From Psettodes erumei (lineage: Eukaryota > Chordata > Actinopteri > Pleuronectiformes > Psettodidae), in assembly GCA_016785225.1 (NCBI GenBank), contig JAFBJZ010000918.1, forward strand, positions 124,001 through 188,000: 64,000 nucleotides of DNA. The letters run 5' to 3'. The position numbers and the translations under genes are program-made. Shown here in pieces: positions 31,901 through 43,164 of the stretch (the stretch's first letter is position 1; every line of letters starts with the position of its first letter). A model generated the notes under the pieces. The model ran no database searches, was not told the DNA's origin, and was given only the letters and a program-made list of their open reading frames with translations.

Positions 31901-32780
31901 GAAGATACTGACACGCTCGTGCGATCTACGTGAATATCTGCAGAGAAGCCCGTTCAGAACACGCGGGCGCGAGTTTTTATTCAGCGGCACTCACGCTACG
32001 CGAGTGCTAAGTCCTGTGGAACAAACACGCACGCGCGCTGACTTACGGAGCAAACCCACTGGGGATTAATTTCCTCATTCAGAGAGCGTTTTGCACAAGG
32101 CTTGGCTGGCGCGCCAGACGCCTGCGGTGCACCGCGCGCTGCCACGCTGTGCCAGCAAACAGCGCCGATGCCCTCCATTTGCGGTGTCACGCACATCAAA
32201 AACGCACGCAGCCATCGCTTAGCCCTCGCTCGCCCGGGCACCGCCGCTCCGCTCGCGCTCGCCCGTCCGGCCGCAAATACCCGGTTTGACCGACGAGGGT
32301 CCGGCACGAAACCGCCGTGATTGATTGTGTGAAAATCAGAGTGAATGGAAGTGTTTTTCGGGATAATCCGTGACCGGACGCTCGCCCCCGCACCGCCTCG
32401 ACGCAAACTGACATTTCTCGCTTATTTTTTTTTTATCTCCTGTCGCTTTGCAGAACTTCGTGCCGACTCGCAAAGCCATTGCGCTGTCTTAGCCATCTCG
32501 CGTGCGCAGAAAAGCACAGAAACGCGATTTTCTACATTGCAGACGTTGCAGCCATGCGAGGTGGGAGGAAGAAGGCTTGAGGAGGGAGGGAGGAGGAGGA
32601 GGAGGAGGGCGGAGGAGTTGTCAGAGACGTGGCCCGCATTGTCCGCTCTCCCTGAAAAGGTTTCGCCGTCGTCCACGGTCGCGGTTTTTTTGAACTGGAC
32701 GTGACCCTACAGGTGTTCCACGCTCCCTAAATGTACTCCCCAGACCCTGCGCCGGCCCCCCTCAAGCTGCCCGCCTGTGA
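31901..32780. other. CpG-rich sequence, no gene recognised
   Basis: Very CpG-dense, with a GGA-rich polypurine tract at 32577-32612. Frames of 119-136 codons occur on both strands with no domain. Confidence 0.4.
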
Positions 32781-33450
32781 CCCCTGACCCTGCGGACCCC
32801 GGGAAGTATGGGTAATGGCAGGCTTGTCAATAAAGTCCAGGGTCACTAATAGACTGGCTTTGTTCTGCGATGTCAGCTACCAGAAAGGAAAAAAACGAGG
32901 GTGGGGGGGAGAGAAGAAGAAAAAAAAATCTCCCTGGAACCTGCCGTCCTTAAAACGTAGCCGGGTCTATTCAGATTAAAAATGGGTGCTTGTGATTGAA
33001 AGCCCCCCCACCCCCACCCCGCCTCGTCTTCCTCCAGCGCGTCTCCCATCTCCTTCCCCGGCTCCTCTCGTCTTTAACTCCAAAAGAGGTGCTTGTGCGC
33101 TGGGTTAAAAGGTCTTAATGTGTCTGCATTCATGCAGACCAGGCCGTGTGGAGGGGCTGTTTTTAACCCCCGCCTCGAGGCCTTGCATCCATTCGGCCAG
33201 GAGTCCTTCACTCGGCTTCGTCCGCCCCCCCACCTCCACCCACCCCCCTCTCCATATCTCCCCTCTATTTTTTCAGACCTCCTTCACTCTCCCTTGCTCT
33301 CCCTTTCTCTCGTCCACCCACATCCCGATCCTTTTGTGATGGGATATGAATGCACTTTGCTAGTTGATAATTACACTCTCCTTTTCTGCCCTCCTCTCTC
33401 TCTCTCTCTCCCTCCCCCTCTCCCTCCCTCTCTCTCTCTCCCCCTGACAG
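32781..33450. promoter_or_regulatory. Candidate regulatory block followed by C- and CT-rich tracts
   Basis: 32800-32890 is complex (GGGTAATGGCAGGCTTGTCAATAAAGTCC). A-rich, C-rich and CT-rich stretches follow, ending in a long polypyrimidine tract (33385-33445) before the exon-like segment at 33451. Confidence 0.3.
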
Positions 33451-33512
33451 TGGGATCCACAGGCAGTCCTTATTCAGCCAGTAATTTGCCTGTCTCCTCA
33501 TTCATAGAGAAG
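33451..33512 (+). other. Possible 62-nt coding exon
   Basis: A long CT tract ends in CCCCTGACAG, an excellent acceptor. The segment is open in one frame (residues VGSTGSPYSASNLPVSSFIEK) and ends in GAGAAG|GTACAA, a plausible donor. Ser/Pro-rich text of this kind occurs in transcription factor tails, but I recognise no family. The tract may simply be a microsatellite and the segment a conserved non-coding stretch, since the frame also runs on through the donor. Confidence 0.22.
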
Positions 33513-34600
33513 GTACAAATTATCCCTCGCACGGGCACCGGCTATTCTCCCCCTCCGAAGAGGAAAATGGCCACGAATATGCACTTTCTATCCGCTTTGG
33601 GCGCGATCGAAAGGAAGGGGATCCGTGTTCCGCCGAGGGAGTACGGATTTGTGGTTAATATGCCGGGGAGGGGGGGAGTGGAAAGGGAGTAGCGCCGAAC
33701 ACGCCGTCGCTCTAATAAAGAAAAAAATATATATATTTGAGATGATGTGGGCTTCCTGGGGACGGGCGCGCGCTCGGGCGGTCGTGGCGTCCACGCCGGG
33801 GCCCCGATTGGACGCTCGCTCCCCCGTCGCCTTCTCATCGACACCCACGGCTGAGGTCTCACCGCCAGCCCGACTGGGTTTTAAGCCTCGTCCAAAATTA
33901 GCCGGAGCGACAAACAGATAGTTAGCAAATGACAGGATTCGGCGGCAAATTGCTCACAGGACGCGGGCTCCTCGCGAGCATGTGCGTCTCCAGCCATTTA
34001 TATCGCCTCCACGGGCGTGTAGCTTTGGCCGGGGATTTACGGCGGGATGTGAATTTGCGTACGGCGCGACACCCTTCCAGGCCCCGAGTGTTTGGAATCC
34101 TTAGACGGGGTGGGTTTTATTTCGGCATATCTGCGTGGATTTAATTACTAGGGCTCGGCTCAAGTTGAGAAGCACGGCAGCGCCGCGGGGCCGTTTCGGT
34201 CACTTATTTATGGGCCCGCGTTGGCAGCAGCGCCGGGGAACCTCATTGGCTGGGAGCGGGGTTCGAGCAGCCGGCGGCGATTACAGGGCGAGCGCGACCA
34301 CTGGACAGGCGACAACTGGCCCCAGGAAGTCAACAGGAAATGCTTTTTTAAAAAAAAATAAATGAATAAAGAGACCGCAATCGTGTTTTGTCGAGTAATT
34401 ACAGAAGGAGGGAGAACATCCGAAAAACACATGGCGATACCGGGACGCGATCATAAACGCGGTGAGGAGCGCCTGACGGTCACAGAGAGACAATGGAGCA
34501 CAGAGGCGCCCATTGTTCCTCGACTCGATGAACTTTGCCGCTCGTTAGGCGGAGCCTCGCCCGATTAAAGACGATGGATACAAGCAGAGGAGTCGAGGCC
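33513..34600. promoter_or_regulatory. Candidate regulatory block with CCAAT box
   Basis: 33920-34165 is complex and CpG-rich with GGCAAATTGCTCACAGG, CCATTTATATCGCC and GGATTTAATTACTAGGG. An exact NF-Y site lies in CTCATTGGCTG (34242-34252). Frames of up to 106 codons have no domain. Confidence 0.3.
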
Positions 34601-35640
34601 CCGGGGTCAGAACCGGGGGGTGGGGTGGGGGGAATCGACGGCCCGCCGCGGCGGAGATGGTCCCGGCGCCCGAGCCCCTGACCCCACAGCGGGGACTGCA
34701 GCCTTTGATTCCTCTCCTCCGCTTTTCATCCCCGCATCAAGAGCGTGCGGCGTTTCATCTCCTTGCATATTATCAGACTCCACCCCGCTCGCCTCGCTTC
34801 TAATAAGCGGCATCTGTCTGCTCTTCCTCTCTCCCTTCCTTCACCCGTTCCTGTTGTTGTCCCCCCCCCTGCCCCGCGAGGGGTCTGTAATTGATGGATC
34901 TCGATGAGGGCTGTAGGTGTTGTATGTATATGTGCCGAAAGCGCCGCGGTATTGATATTCTCCCCCAGGCAAGGGGGGAGAGAGGGAGCAAGGTGGAGCG
35001 GGAGAGAGAGGTGACCCTGCCGGCTGAGTGGCAGTGGCCGTCATGCATAGCATCTCTAAAATGGAGGGATGGCGGAGTGGGGGAGGTGGGGGGGGCGAGG
35101 GGGAGGGACGGGGGTGCGGAGGGAGGGTGAATGTCACTTTCAAGTGTCTCCTCGGCACTCTCCCTTAATGAGAGATGGGTTCTGCTCCGCAGACAGTCAA
35201 GGGGACCAAGGAAGGGCCCTCCCCGCCCTCCTTCCCCCCTCCCCCCGTTCCTCCCCCTCCACCCCTCAGATCTCCAATCCTCCGAGGAGCTGACAGCTCG
35301 AGGAGCCGCCGAGCCCACGTCTCCTCCACCTGCACAACCTCATTTCCTCGTTGGCGTAACAACAAACAACGGAGGCAGGGGGGCTTTTTTTTTCATCCTC
35401 TCCCCTCCTCTTCCTGTTTACCGCCACCCCCCCTCCGTCCTCGCCGCCACATCACTCTCAATCAAAATGACCCCAGCTAGCGCCGGCTCCTTCCTCAGCT
35501 CGCCGTTTCGCTCTCGTCTTAAGCGAGGGGACGCCGCTCTAACGCTATTTAGCCGGCGCGGCCGGCGATTCATCCACCGCCGCTGAAGGGAAAGGTGAGA
35601 GGAGAGATCTCCCAGGACTCCGCGCAGCCCCCATCTGTCA
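34601..35640. other. GC-rich sequence with purine/pyrimidine tracts
   Basis: 34880-34965 is complex and candidate regulatory (CTGTAATTGATGGATC, GTATTGATATTC). G-rich runs (35060-35130) and C-rich runs (35218-35270) face each other across 90-200 bp and could pair. Frames up to 172 codons are Pro/Ser- or Gly/Arg-rich artefacts. Confidence 0.4.
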
Positions 35641-36450
35641 GACGCAGCCGGCCCGCTGATTTACATTTACCGCGAGGATTTATGGGACGCTCCGCCGCGG
35701 AACGGGTCGAGGCGGCGAGAAATTCGCGCGGCGCGAGAGACGGGAGCGGGGAAATTATTCAAAGCAGCGATTATTTTGGGACGGCCATTACGCATGCACA
35801 CCTGATCGGGGGGTGTCACCCGTGACTCCCCCCCGTCCGCCATGATGGAGAGGGGCCTCATCGGCGCGGCGCTCTTATTTTACCTGGCTTGCATAAAGTA
35901 GAATTCTCTCAGGCACCGGGAGAGCCGACTAAGGCTAAATTAGGCCCCCGGACAGGCAGAGGAGAAGGGAGAGAAGAGCGGACGAGGCAGTTATGTATGC
36001 ACAGGGGATCGAGATGAGGGATACTGGTCAAATTCACGATCCATCTTGCAGCCGGGGGCCGGTGCGTTCAGGCGCGCGCCGGCCATGCAGTTATTTCCTG
36101 CGCGCGGCTATCCGCCCGCGTGCCGGGCCACGTTCCCCCACGGCTTCCGAGCGCATTACGAGTTTTTAAAGAGAGAGCGAGTGAGTTTTCCCCGCAAGTT
36201 TAGCGGATGACATTTGATGCCAGTCCCGCCCGCTCCCTCTCTCTTTCTCTCTCGCTCTCAATGGAAGTCGGGAGCCGGGGAAATGTCACGACGACGGCCC
36301 CCCTTTCAGCGCGGCTGTTAAAGCTCCGCTCGCTCGCCGCCTTCGCCGAAGGATCCTCGCTCACGGCCATTACATTACCGCACTTCGAGGACGGCGACGG
36401 GGGATTAAGGCGTCAGCGAGGTCGGAGCACGCGCCGTGACTGAGGTCAGC
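35641..36450. promoter_or_regulatory. Candidate regulatory block, CpG-rich
   Basis: GCCCGCTGATTTACATTTACCG (35651-35672), AGCGATTATTTTGGGACGG (35765-35783), GGCTAAATTAGGCCC (35932-35946) and CATGCAGTTATTTCC mark complex sequence. No gene. Confidence 0.3.
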
Positions 36451-37700
36451 TCGACTGCGACTCTGGGGCCCCTCCTCCACCCCCCGTCCCCCCAGTCCCC
36501 TCGCCAAGTTCATTACCACTGGCCCCCAGGAACGACCTGATTTCAATTCTGACGCGCTCTGTTCAATTGCCCTACATGGGAGAGCTCGGCGGAATGGGGC
36601 CAGTTGATTATGCTGCACCACCACTACGCTTATTTTACTTAACGCCCAAAACAGCAGATCGTTTTCAAAATCTAGGCCGACTAATCATGACATTTTTTTC
36701 CTTCTTCTTTCACTGGCTGCCTTACGAATCCGTCACCCTCTCGCGACACTTCACACTCCGTGGCAACGCGCTGAAAACGCTTCACGAGGAGAGCGGGCCG
36801 TCAGCCGTCGGCGGACCCCCACGGCGAAAGAGACGCAGAGCGAGCGCTTTGACCTCGGGGCGACGGTGACGCGACTTGCGAAAACGGGGAGCGCCACCTT
36901 CGCGGGCGTGGACGCGGAGCGCGGCCGTCGCCGAGGCCGCCAACGGGGCGTTTTCCTTTCACGTCCGCGCGAGGCTCTCGCGACGCGCGGCGAGCCCCGC
37001 GTCTCCGACGACAGCTCCGTCTTGATTTACATTTCCATCCCTTTAATGAGACTTTTTTTTTTACTCCACTGGTCTGCTATGATTACAGACACTTTTTTTT
37101 TCCTTTACCCACAGCTCCCATTGCAGTACAAAAACAAAATGAAATTAAAAAGCGTCCTGCAGAACCAAAACCAAACGTTGAGTCCCAACAAACGAGGCTC
37201 GGCCTTTGAAAAACTTCTGCCCGACCGCCTCCGAAAAATGCCTTGATTGTATTTAAACGGTCTCTCTTTCCAGTATTTGTTCCGAATATTTCTGCGGCGC
37301 ATTAAAGATGCAATAAAACCCTCTTTTTTTTAAAATTCTGTTTGGACGGAGTGTTTTGCCAATAGACGCTCGATGCGTTCTTTAAATGTCAGTGTCTGGT
37401 ACTGAAGTTAGATTTTATTTTAACCCGTTAACCCAAAACTCCAAGTTTTCTTTTTTTAAAAATTTTTATTTCTCCTTGCCACATTTCTAATATGTGTAGA
37501 AAGAGCTTCGGTACTTTTTTAAATTTTTGAGTTAGTCTGCGTGTCAGACAAAACCGGGGTGTTTTATTGCGTCTCTCTGGCCGAGGCTGTGATCCCCCTT
37601 ACCTATGAGACACATTTACAGGCATTAGAGAACTGGACCAGGTTCAGCGCCGAGCGCCGCAGTATTTCTGTTTTACTACGCGCTCGTTTCCCCCGCGCAT
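36451..37700. other. Unique sequence, CpG-rich then AT-rich, no gene recognised
   Basis: 36570-37020 is CpG-dense. 37030-37530 is AT-rich with T runs (37050, 37093, 37323, 37451) and paired TTTAAA stretches. A 126-codon plus frame (36866) has no recognisable domain. Confidence 0.4.
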
Positions 37701-37714
37701 CTGCCGCCCGACTG

Positions 37715-37724
37715 CCATATAAGG
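37715..37724. promoter_or_regulatory. CArG box CCATATAAGG
   Basis: Exact CC(A/T)6GG match of the type found in muscle gene promoters. It could alternatively be read as a TATA-like element. No linked exon is seen. Confidence 0.4.
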
Positions 37725-38250
37725 GTCTTCGCTGGGATGAGAAGCAGACCGAGAGTCACTCGTTTGAGTCCGACTCAAAGGGTCTCGTTCGCTCCTATGA
37801 TAGCCTTTTTCCTGGCGGCGGGCGGCCCGGCTCGCGGAAAAAAAAAAAAAAAACAGTCTGCTCCCGGTGCCAGCTGATCCAGAGATGATGAGTCGTTTTT
37901 TCGGCGGGGTCCAAGGGAAAGTTGATGTGCCCCCAAAATACAGAATCCTGGTTTTGCCTGTCGGGGAAAGCGGAACGCGGAAACGGGAGACCGACTGCAG
38001 TCGAGTTGATGAGCGGCCTCCCATTGGGCTGAGAGGGATGTGGGGGGGGCGCGGGTGAGTCGGGCAGAATCGCGTCCCACGGATCCCTCAGAGAGACGAG
38101 GCGATGATGAGAGGACGCCGCTGCCGATTCACACTGAAAGTCATCACACTGACAGATTCAACCAGCTCACTGTGTTAACCCCCCTACACACACACACACA
38201 CACACAGAGAGAGAGTCGCCACAATTGCTGAGGACACTTTGCTGGCACCA
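37725..38250. other. CpG-rich sequence with A run and (CA)n, no gene seen
   Basis: An A run at 37839-37853 and (AC)n at 38186-38206. Frames to 126 codons cross the A run and are unrecognised. Confidence 0.45.
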
Positions 38251-39790
38251 TCCAACAACTGAACAATAACGAACGTAATGGCTATTAATCATGATTAGCA
38301 TATTCCCCCCGGTGCCGTCGTCTTCGTCACGCCTGGAGCGCGCGGACGCGGCGGCGGTGGATACGTGGCGTAGCATATGTGGGAAATATTCGTGGGCTTT
38401 TGTGGCCCCGACAGAGGAGCCACCTAATCTGCGGCTGTGGCTCTGCCTCAGATAGGCGGGTCTGAAAGGCTGTTAAGCGAAAAAAAAAAAAAAAGTAGGA
38501 CAAAAGGGACTCTTAATTTTCCAATACGGCTTTGTCGGTTGTCAACCCGATTAACGTATCGGGAGGGATCGGTCCGCGACGACCGTCGGAGCACAACCTC
38601 AAGACAAAAACCACCATTGTGCTGGGAGGAAACCTACATGCCCTGGTGAGGCCGCGGGGTGGGGAATAGGTGCGGCCCGACGAGCCGCAGAAATACGTCA
38701 GCCGCCGCCCCCTGCCCGCGACCGTCTGCAAACTCATCTCCTCGCGGCCTTCGCATTTGCCGCAGTCGCGGCTCGGACGTGCGGGGGGGAGGGAGGGGGG
38801 CAGCTGATGCTGATGGCATCCGTTGAGGCTGAGCGCTGGTGACAAAGGGAGACGCCCGGAGGACTCGTCAAACGTCCGCCCCTCACGCGACGCGAAGCCG
38901 GGGCGAGGCCCGTGGCGGCGGCTCCGAGACGGGATGCCAGCCGAAGCATATGTCGCGGAGGGGGGGAGGCGCAAAGTGCGAGGGGGGCGGGACAGGGCCA
39001 GGGCCGGGGCAAAGGGGGTCAAGGAACGATGAGGGGGACAGACAGACAGATTGGCGGGCGGACAGACGGACGAAGGAGCGCGGGTGAGGGAGAGGAGAAA
39101 CAGACAGGCGGGGGTTGCGGGCGCTGGGAGGGGGGTGTGGGGGGAGTTTGAAGTTGAACTGTTGGGACGTGTGTGACATTAGGACATCGGGGCCCCGGCA
39201 GGAGTTGTGTCATCGCCGCGTATGACTTGCGTGGGGCGCGGGTGGGGCGGTGCGCGGGAACAAGTGGTGGAATGGTCACTGTATGTCACTGCCCTTTCCA
39301 TCAGACGCGCCGTAATGGCATGTCAAAACATTTCGAGGGGGGGCCGCCGCCGACCGAACGTCGGCCTCCGCCTGCCGGAAGACCGCCGTCTTTTCGGTTA
39401 CAGCGTTCGGATTCAAACGCGACTAAATGTTTCAGCAGAGCACGTCGAAATAAGAGGCCCTGGGCCCCCGGAGCTGCGCCTCCAGCGGCCTCCGCGGACG
39501 AGGCGCTGCGTGTTTGGTTGCCGCAGGGGCCGATGAGACTGAGCAGAGTCCTTCGGCCGTGTAAACAAAACCCCTCGGAAGCGCAAATGCCGGGGCACCC
39601 CCCCCCCCCCGACCCCCCGCCCAAGAAATTCGGACTTGACGAGAAGCAGACGCGGGGGTTCGGGGCCTTGGCCTCCGGCCCCCTCGCCGCATTCCTCACC
39701 GCTCCACGAAGTACAGTGGTGGCGCGGAAAATTTTTTTTTTTTTTTTTTCGGTCCGCGTCGCACAAATAAGGAGAAAAGGTCGCCTGGAA
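38251..39790. other. Small candidate regulatory block, then CpG- and G-rich sequence
   Basis: 38265-38310 holds GGCTATTAATCATGATTAGCATATT, a homeodomain-dense stretch containing an AATCATGATT palindrome (38286-38295). 38640-39150 is G-rich with GACAGACAGACAG/GGACAGACGGACG units (39036-39072). A C run lies at 39599-39610 and a T run at 39731-39749. The 208-codon plus frame (39173) has no domain. Confidence 0.35.
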
Positions 39791-40140
39791 TTAAAATAGT
39801 CACATGGCAGGGGCAGGAAAAATGGACAGCGCGTGTGTGTTTAATCAGCTGCGTCTCTGACAAATTACTTTTCGTATGCAAATATTTTTGCATCAGCAAT
39901 TAGGTTCTCGCAGGAAACGCATTACCATGCGGGTCACAATCGCCGACGCCATTTTATCGGTTTATTATTGTTTGTCTGAAATCGTAAATGAAGCCTGTTA
40001 CGAACGTAATATCCAGGAGGCCGGGCTGGTTTGTGCCCCCGCAACATAACAACGCTACAAAACGAGAAAAAGAAAAATCCACCTGATAGCGCTTCGGCGC
40101 CGTTTCAGTGGCGCTTCACGGATTTTTCACATGGCGTTGT
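39791..40140. promoter_or_regulatory. Candidate regulatory block with octamer dyad
   Basis: Complex, non-repetitive sequence with GTTTAATCAGCTG, CAAATTACTTTTCG, the POU dyad at 39876-39893, CAGCAATTAGG and ATCGGTTTATTATTGTTTG (forkhead/Sox-like). It has the look of a deeply conserved enhancer, which needs alignment. Confidence 0.4.
39876..39893. promoter_or_regulatory. Inverted pair of octamer-type sites
   Basis: ATGCAAA-TATT-TTTGCAT is a perfect 7+4+7 palindrome. The left half is a full octamer (ATGCAAAT). POU factors can dimerise on such dyads, as on PORE/MORE elements, although the spacing here differs from the classical ones. Confidence 0.45.
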
Positions 40141-41040
40141 TTTGCTCATCTTCGGGCGCACCACTCAGCCTGTGAAAACCCATGCGGTGTGAGGAAAATC
40201 AAACCATGCCACCAAGCCATTGGATCAGGCGGCGTCCTCGGTTCCTGGAGGGACAGGACAGGAGAGGAGAGGGAGCGATGAACCGGGACGTTCCCAAACA
40301 GGAATATTCCACCCAACGTGTGCGCGCATCGGCAGCGATTGTCGAACTCAGACGAGTCTGCATTGGCGCGACCTAGTGTACGAATCCATCCCGCCGCATT
40401 CGAAGTGAACTTTTGCGGAGACAGGAGGGCGACCGTGCCGCAGGTTGCGGGAGGCAGAAGCGAATGCGAGGGCGCCGCGGCTGAAACCCAATGTCGTGGT
40501 TTCATCGACTAAAAAAAAAAACTATTTAAAGCGAGATTTCTAGTGCCGGTCGATGACGTGGTTGTGAAGAAAGGGAAAAAAAAGATTAAATATCCGGTGG
40601 AGGAGATTCTACTCAGGAACCCTTCTTGCCGTGATCAAAAGCCCACCCGTCCTTCACTACGCATTGTTCGCGAACTGGCAGCAGTTGTTAATAATGGAGA
40701 GCGGGCAAATCAGCCTTGGGTCATGCAGTTAGCTAAAACTGGCCATTCATGGCTCAGGGTTAAATATGAGCGGGGGGGGGGCAAAAAAGAACGGAGAGAG
40801 TGAGGAACCGGCGAGGGAAGCGCAGACAAAAGACCACGTTGCAAACTTTAATAACCTGAGAGAACTCACCGCGGGGGCCTTTGCGACGAAGGTTTCAAGG
40901 CACGGCCGCAGTTCTGCATTCAAGTTGGCGTGTGGCGAGTATGAGCCCAGAAAGGCTCTTTCAACAACTGGCGGGACAAGGGCAGCGTTTGGGACTCGCG
41001 GATAGGAGGACGTTTGCCTCCGTAATCCTGGGGCTACTCT
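40141..41040. other. Unique sequence, no gene recognised
   Basis: CpG-rich with an A run (40510-40519). Several frames of 60-119 codons, none with a domain or splice context. Confidence 0.45.
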
Positions 41041-41560
41041 GCCACACCCAGGGCCCTCTTAGGACTAATCTGTAAACAAATAACAACCTCAGCGACATAT
41101 CTAATTATTAGAAATATGACAGAATGAGAGAAACCACGCGGGGGGGGGTGGCATTTTCCTCTTAAAATGTGTGTCCTCATTCCTCCCTCCCCGATGGTGG
41201 ACTCCCACAGTCCTTGGGCCTTTGTGTCTGTCTCCTCTTTATGAATAGAGGCTTAGCCATGGCCTGAAGCGATGCGTCTTCTGCTCCCTCATTGATAGCC
41301 AATGCATTATTCATTTATTTTCATCATATCATCAGACGCGCATAAGCCCCGTCCAGTTATTTTTCCTCGGGAGCGGCATTTTCAGATTTTTTTTTTTTCT
41401 CTTTCTCGCCTCCATTAGGTCTCGGGATCTGGCAGGAACACACCCGCGCTATTCAATCATTCACGGGCCTCTCGACTTTATCAAGACCCCGGCTGAGATG
41501 AAAGCTCGTCTTTATTATTGATTATCAGAGGGATTAGCTCCCAGTGAAAGTTAAGGTTGC
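41041..41560. promoter_or_regulatory. Candidate non-coding regulatory block
   Basis: AACAAATAACAACCTCAGCGACATATCTAATTATTAG (41074-41110) and GCCAATGCATTATTCATTTATTTTCATCATATCATC (41299-41334) are AT-rich homeodomain-type clusters in complex sequence. ATTATTGATTATCAGAGGGATTAG follows at 41514. No coding frame. Confidence 0.35.
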
Positions 41561-41587
41561 CCCCCTCCCCACCCCACCCCACCCCCA
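41561..41587 (-). repeat. C-run array (minus-strand G-quadruplex motif)
   Basis: C6-T-C4-A-C4-A-C4-A-C5: five C runs separated by single bases. The minus strand has the matching G runs with one-base loops. Confidence 0.8.
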
Positions 41588-43132
41588 GCGCCGCCGGTCA
41601 ATGGACGAGAGTCGGCCTTTTCGCTCGGGAGAGTGTCGCTGCACGCTACCCTCTTACGTGCCGGGTCGGATGCTTTGTGCGCACGCAGAGGCCGGGGAAA
41701 TAACGTCCAAATCATACATGCATTCTTAATAGTCTTATGTCCTCCCTTCGGTTCACTCAAGCTTCATGCACTCCAGGCAAGCGATGGAAAGGGCCCCCCC
41801 CCTCCCCTTTTTTCCATCTTCGGCAGACAAAACGCGAGCCGGCCAATCGGTAAGAGGAGGAACAAAGAGTTTGAAACTCTATATCCTGTGTCCACAGCCC
41901 TGTGTGTAAGTCAGCGCCCTGGACCAATTATCCATAGCTCTTTCCCCTACCTTTCTTTACTCAGAATGAAAGACAAACAAAAACCCAAAAGCAGCTGGCT
42001 TGCTCACCGCTTCTGTATGAAAGCGCTGCGCGTCTCCCTCTCTCTCCCCCTCTCTCGCTCACTCGCTCGACCCTCTCTTCATCCAGTGCCCACAAGTCTC
42101 CAGCCTTGACCATACATTATCTTTCAGGCTCAATGCTCCTCTTCCTCCTCCTCTCTCCTTTTCTCTACCTCTCCAAGAATAAAGCGCTCCTAATGACCGT
42201 GGGCTCTCAAGGGCCTGCTGGTGCCCGGGTACTCAAAAGTGCGGTGCAGTGGAAGGGGGGGGGGGCAGCACCTCCTCCTTCTCTTCCTCCCCTTTTATCA
42301 CAGGTGAGAATAGAGGGTCAAGAGGGGTTAATGTGCTGCTGTTGCACAGAGGTTTGGGCTATCACCATGGCAGCAAGCGCGTCTAACACCAAGGTGCATT
42401 TCCTTCCGCCCATAAGAGAGGTTTGTTTGTGTCTTGTTTTCTTGGCCTCTGGGTTCAACTTCATTTTCAAACTGCCGGCTGAAAAGGTTCAGCTTTGACA
42501 CTTTCACGAAAGTTGAGGGCGAAAAGATGACGTTTTGCTGAACGCGAGACCGCTGTTGAACCAGCGTTAAGGGAACCTCGTCCGGGTCCGGCGGCCCAGC
42601 GAGAGAGCACTACATTACTCCAAAGAGCCGCGCGTTGCTTTTTAAAACAGCAGCACGTTTGTTCCTCCTGCTGTTGTGCGAGACTGGAGGCACACGGGCA
42701 CAAGGTCACGGGGGCCAAGGGCTGAGGTCGGGGGGTGGGGCAATGACAACTGGCCAGTTGTCACGAGGCTCGGCGGCGCAGCGGCAAAGTACGCACACAA
42801 ACCATAGGTGCACAGAGGAGAGGCATCTGGCCTCGACGCACGTGGCGCAGAAACTCTTGGCTTTAATTGCGGAAAGTAGAGAAATTGTTTTGCATGGTGC
42901 AGACCTGAGAAAATTAATCATTAAAACCCTGCAAGGCTCCATGTGCTCATTTAAATTCCGCTTCTGCAATAAACGAGATTGCTCCTTTATTCGCGCCCCC
43001 CAAACTTGAAACAAACGCAGGCAAATCTAAAATAATTCATTTCAAAGGGTGTGAATTAAAGAAGAAACCATTTAACCGTTCCGATACAATTTGCATTTTG
43101 ATTTCTGCGATTTCTGCACTTTCTCTTTATGT

Positions 43133-43137
<5 letters not shown>
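41588..43137. other. Unique sequence, no gene recognised
   Basis: Pyrimidine-rich stretches at 42030-42075 and 42131-42175, and a G run at 42255-42265. 42850-43130 is complex and AT-leaning (AATTAATCATTAAAACC near 42911, TTTAAATTCCGC, AATAATTCATTTC) and may be regulatory. Frames of 83-158 codons lack domains. Confidence 0.4.

Positions 43138-43164
<27 letters not shown>
43138..43164 (+). repeat. (CT)n microsatellite
   Basis: About 13 uninterrupted CT units followed by ordinary complex sequence. Confidence 0.95.

Noticed and set aside
31376..31990. 204-codon minus frame
   Set aside because: Contains a poly-Cys-Val stretch from the (AC)n repeat; no domain.
39173..39799. 208-codon plus frame
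   Set aside because: GC-driven, crosses C and T homopolymers, contradicted by overlapping minus frames, unrecognised product.
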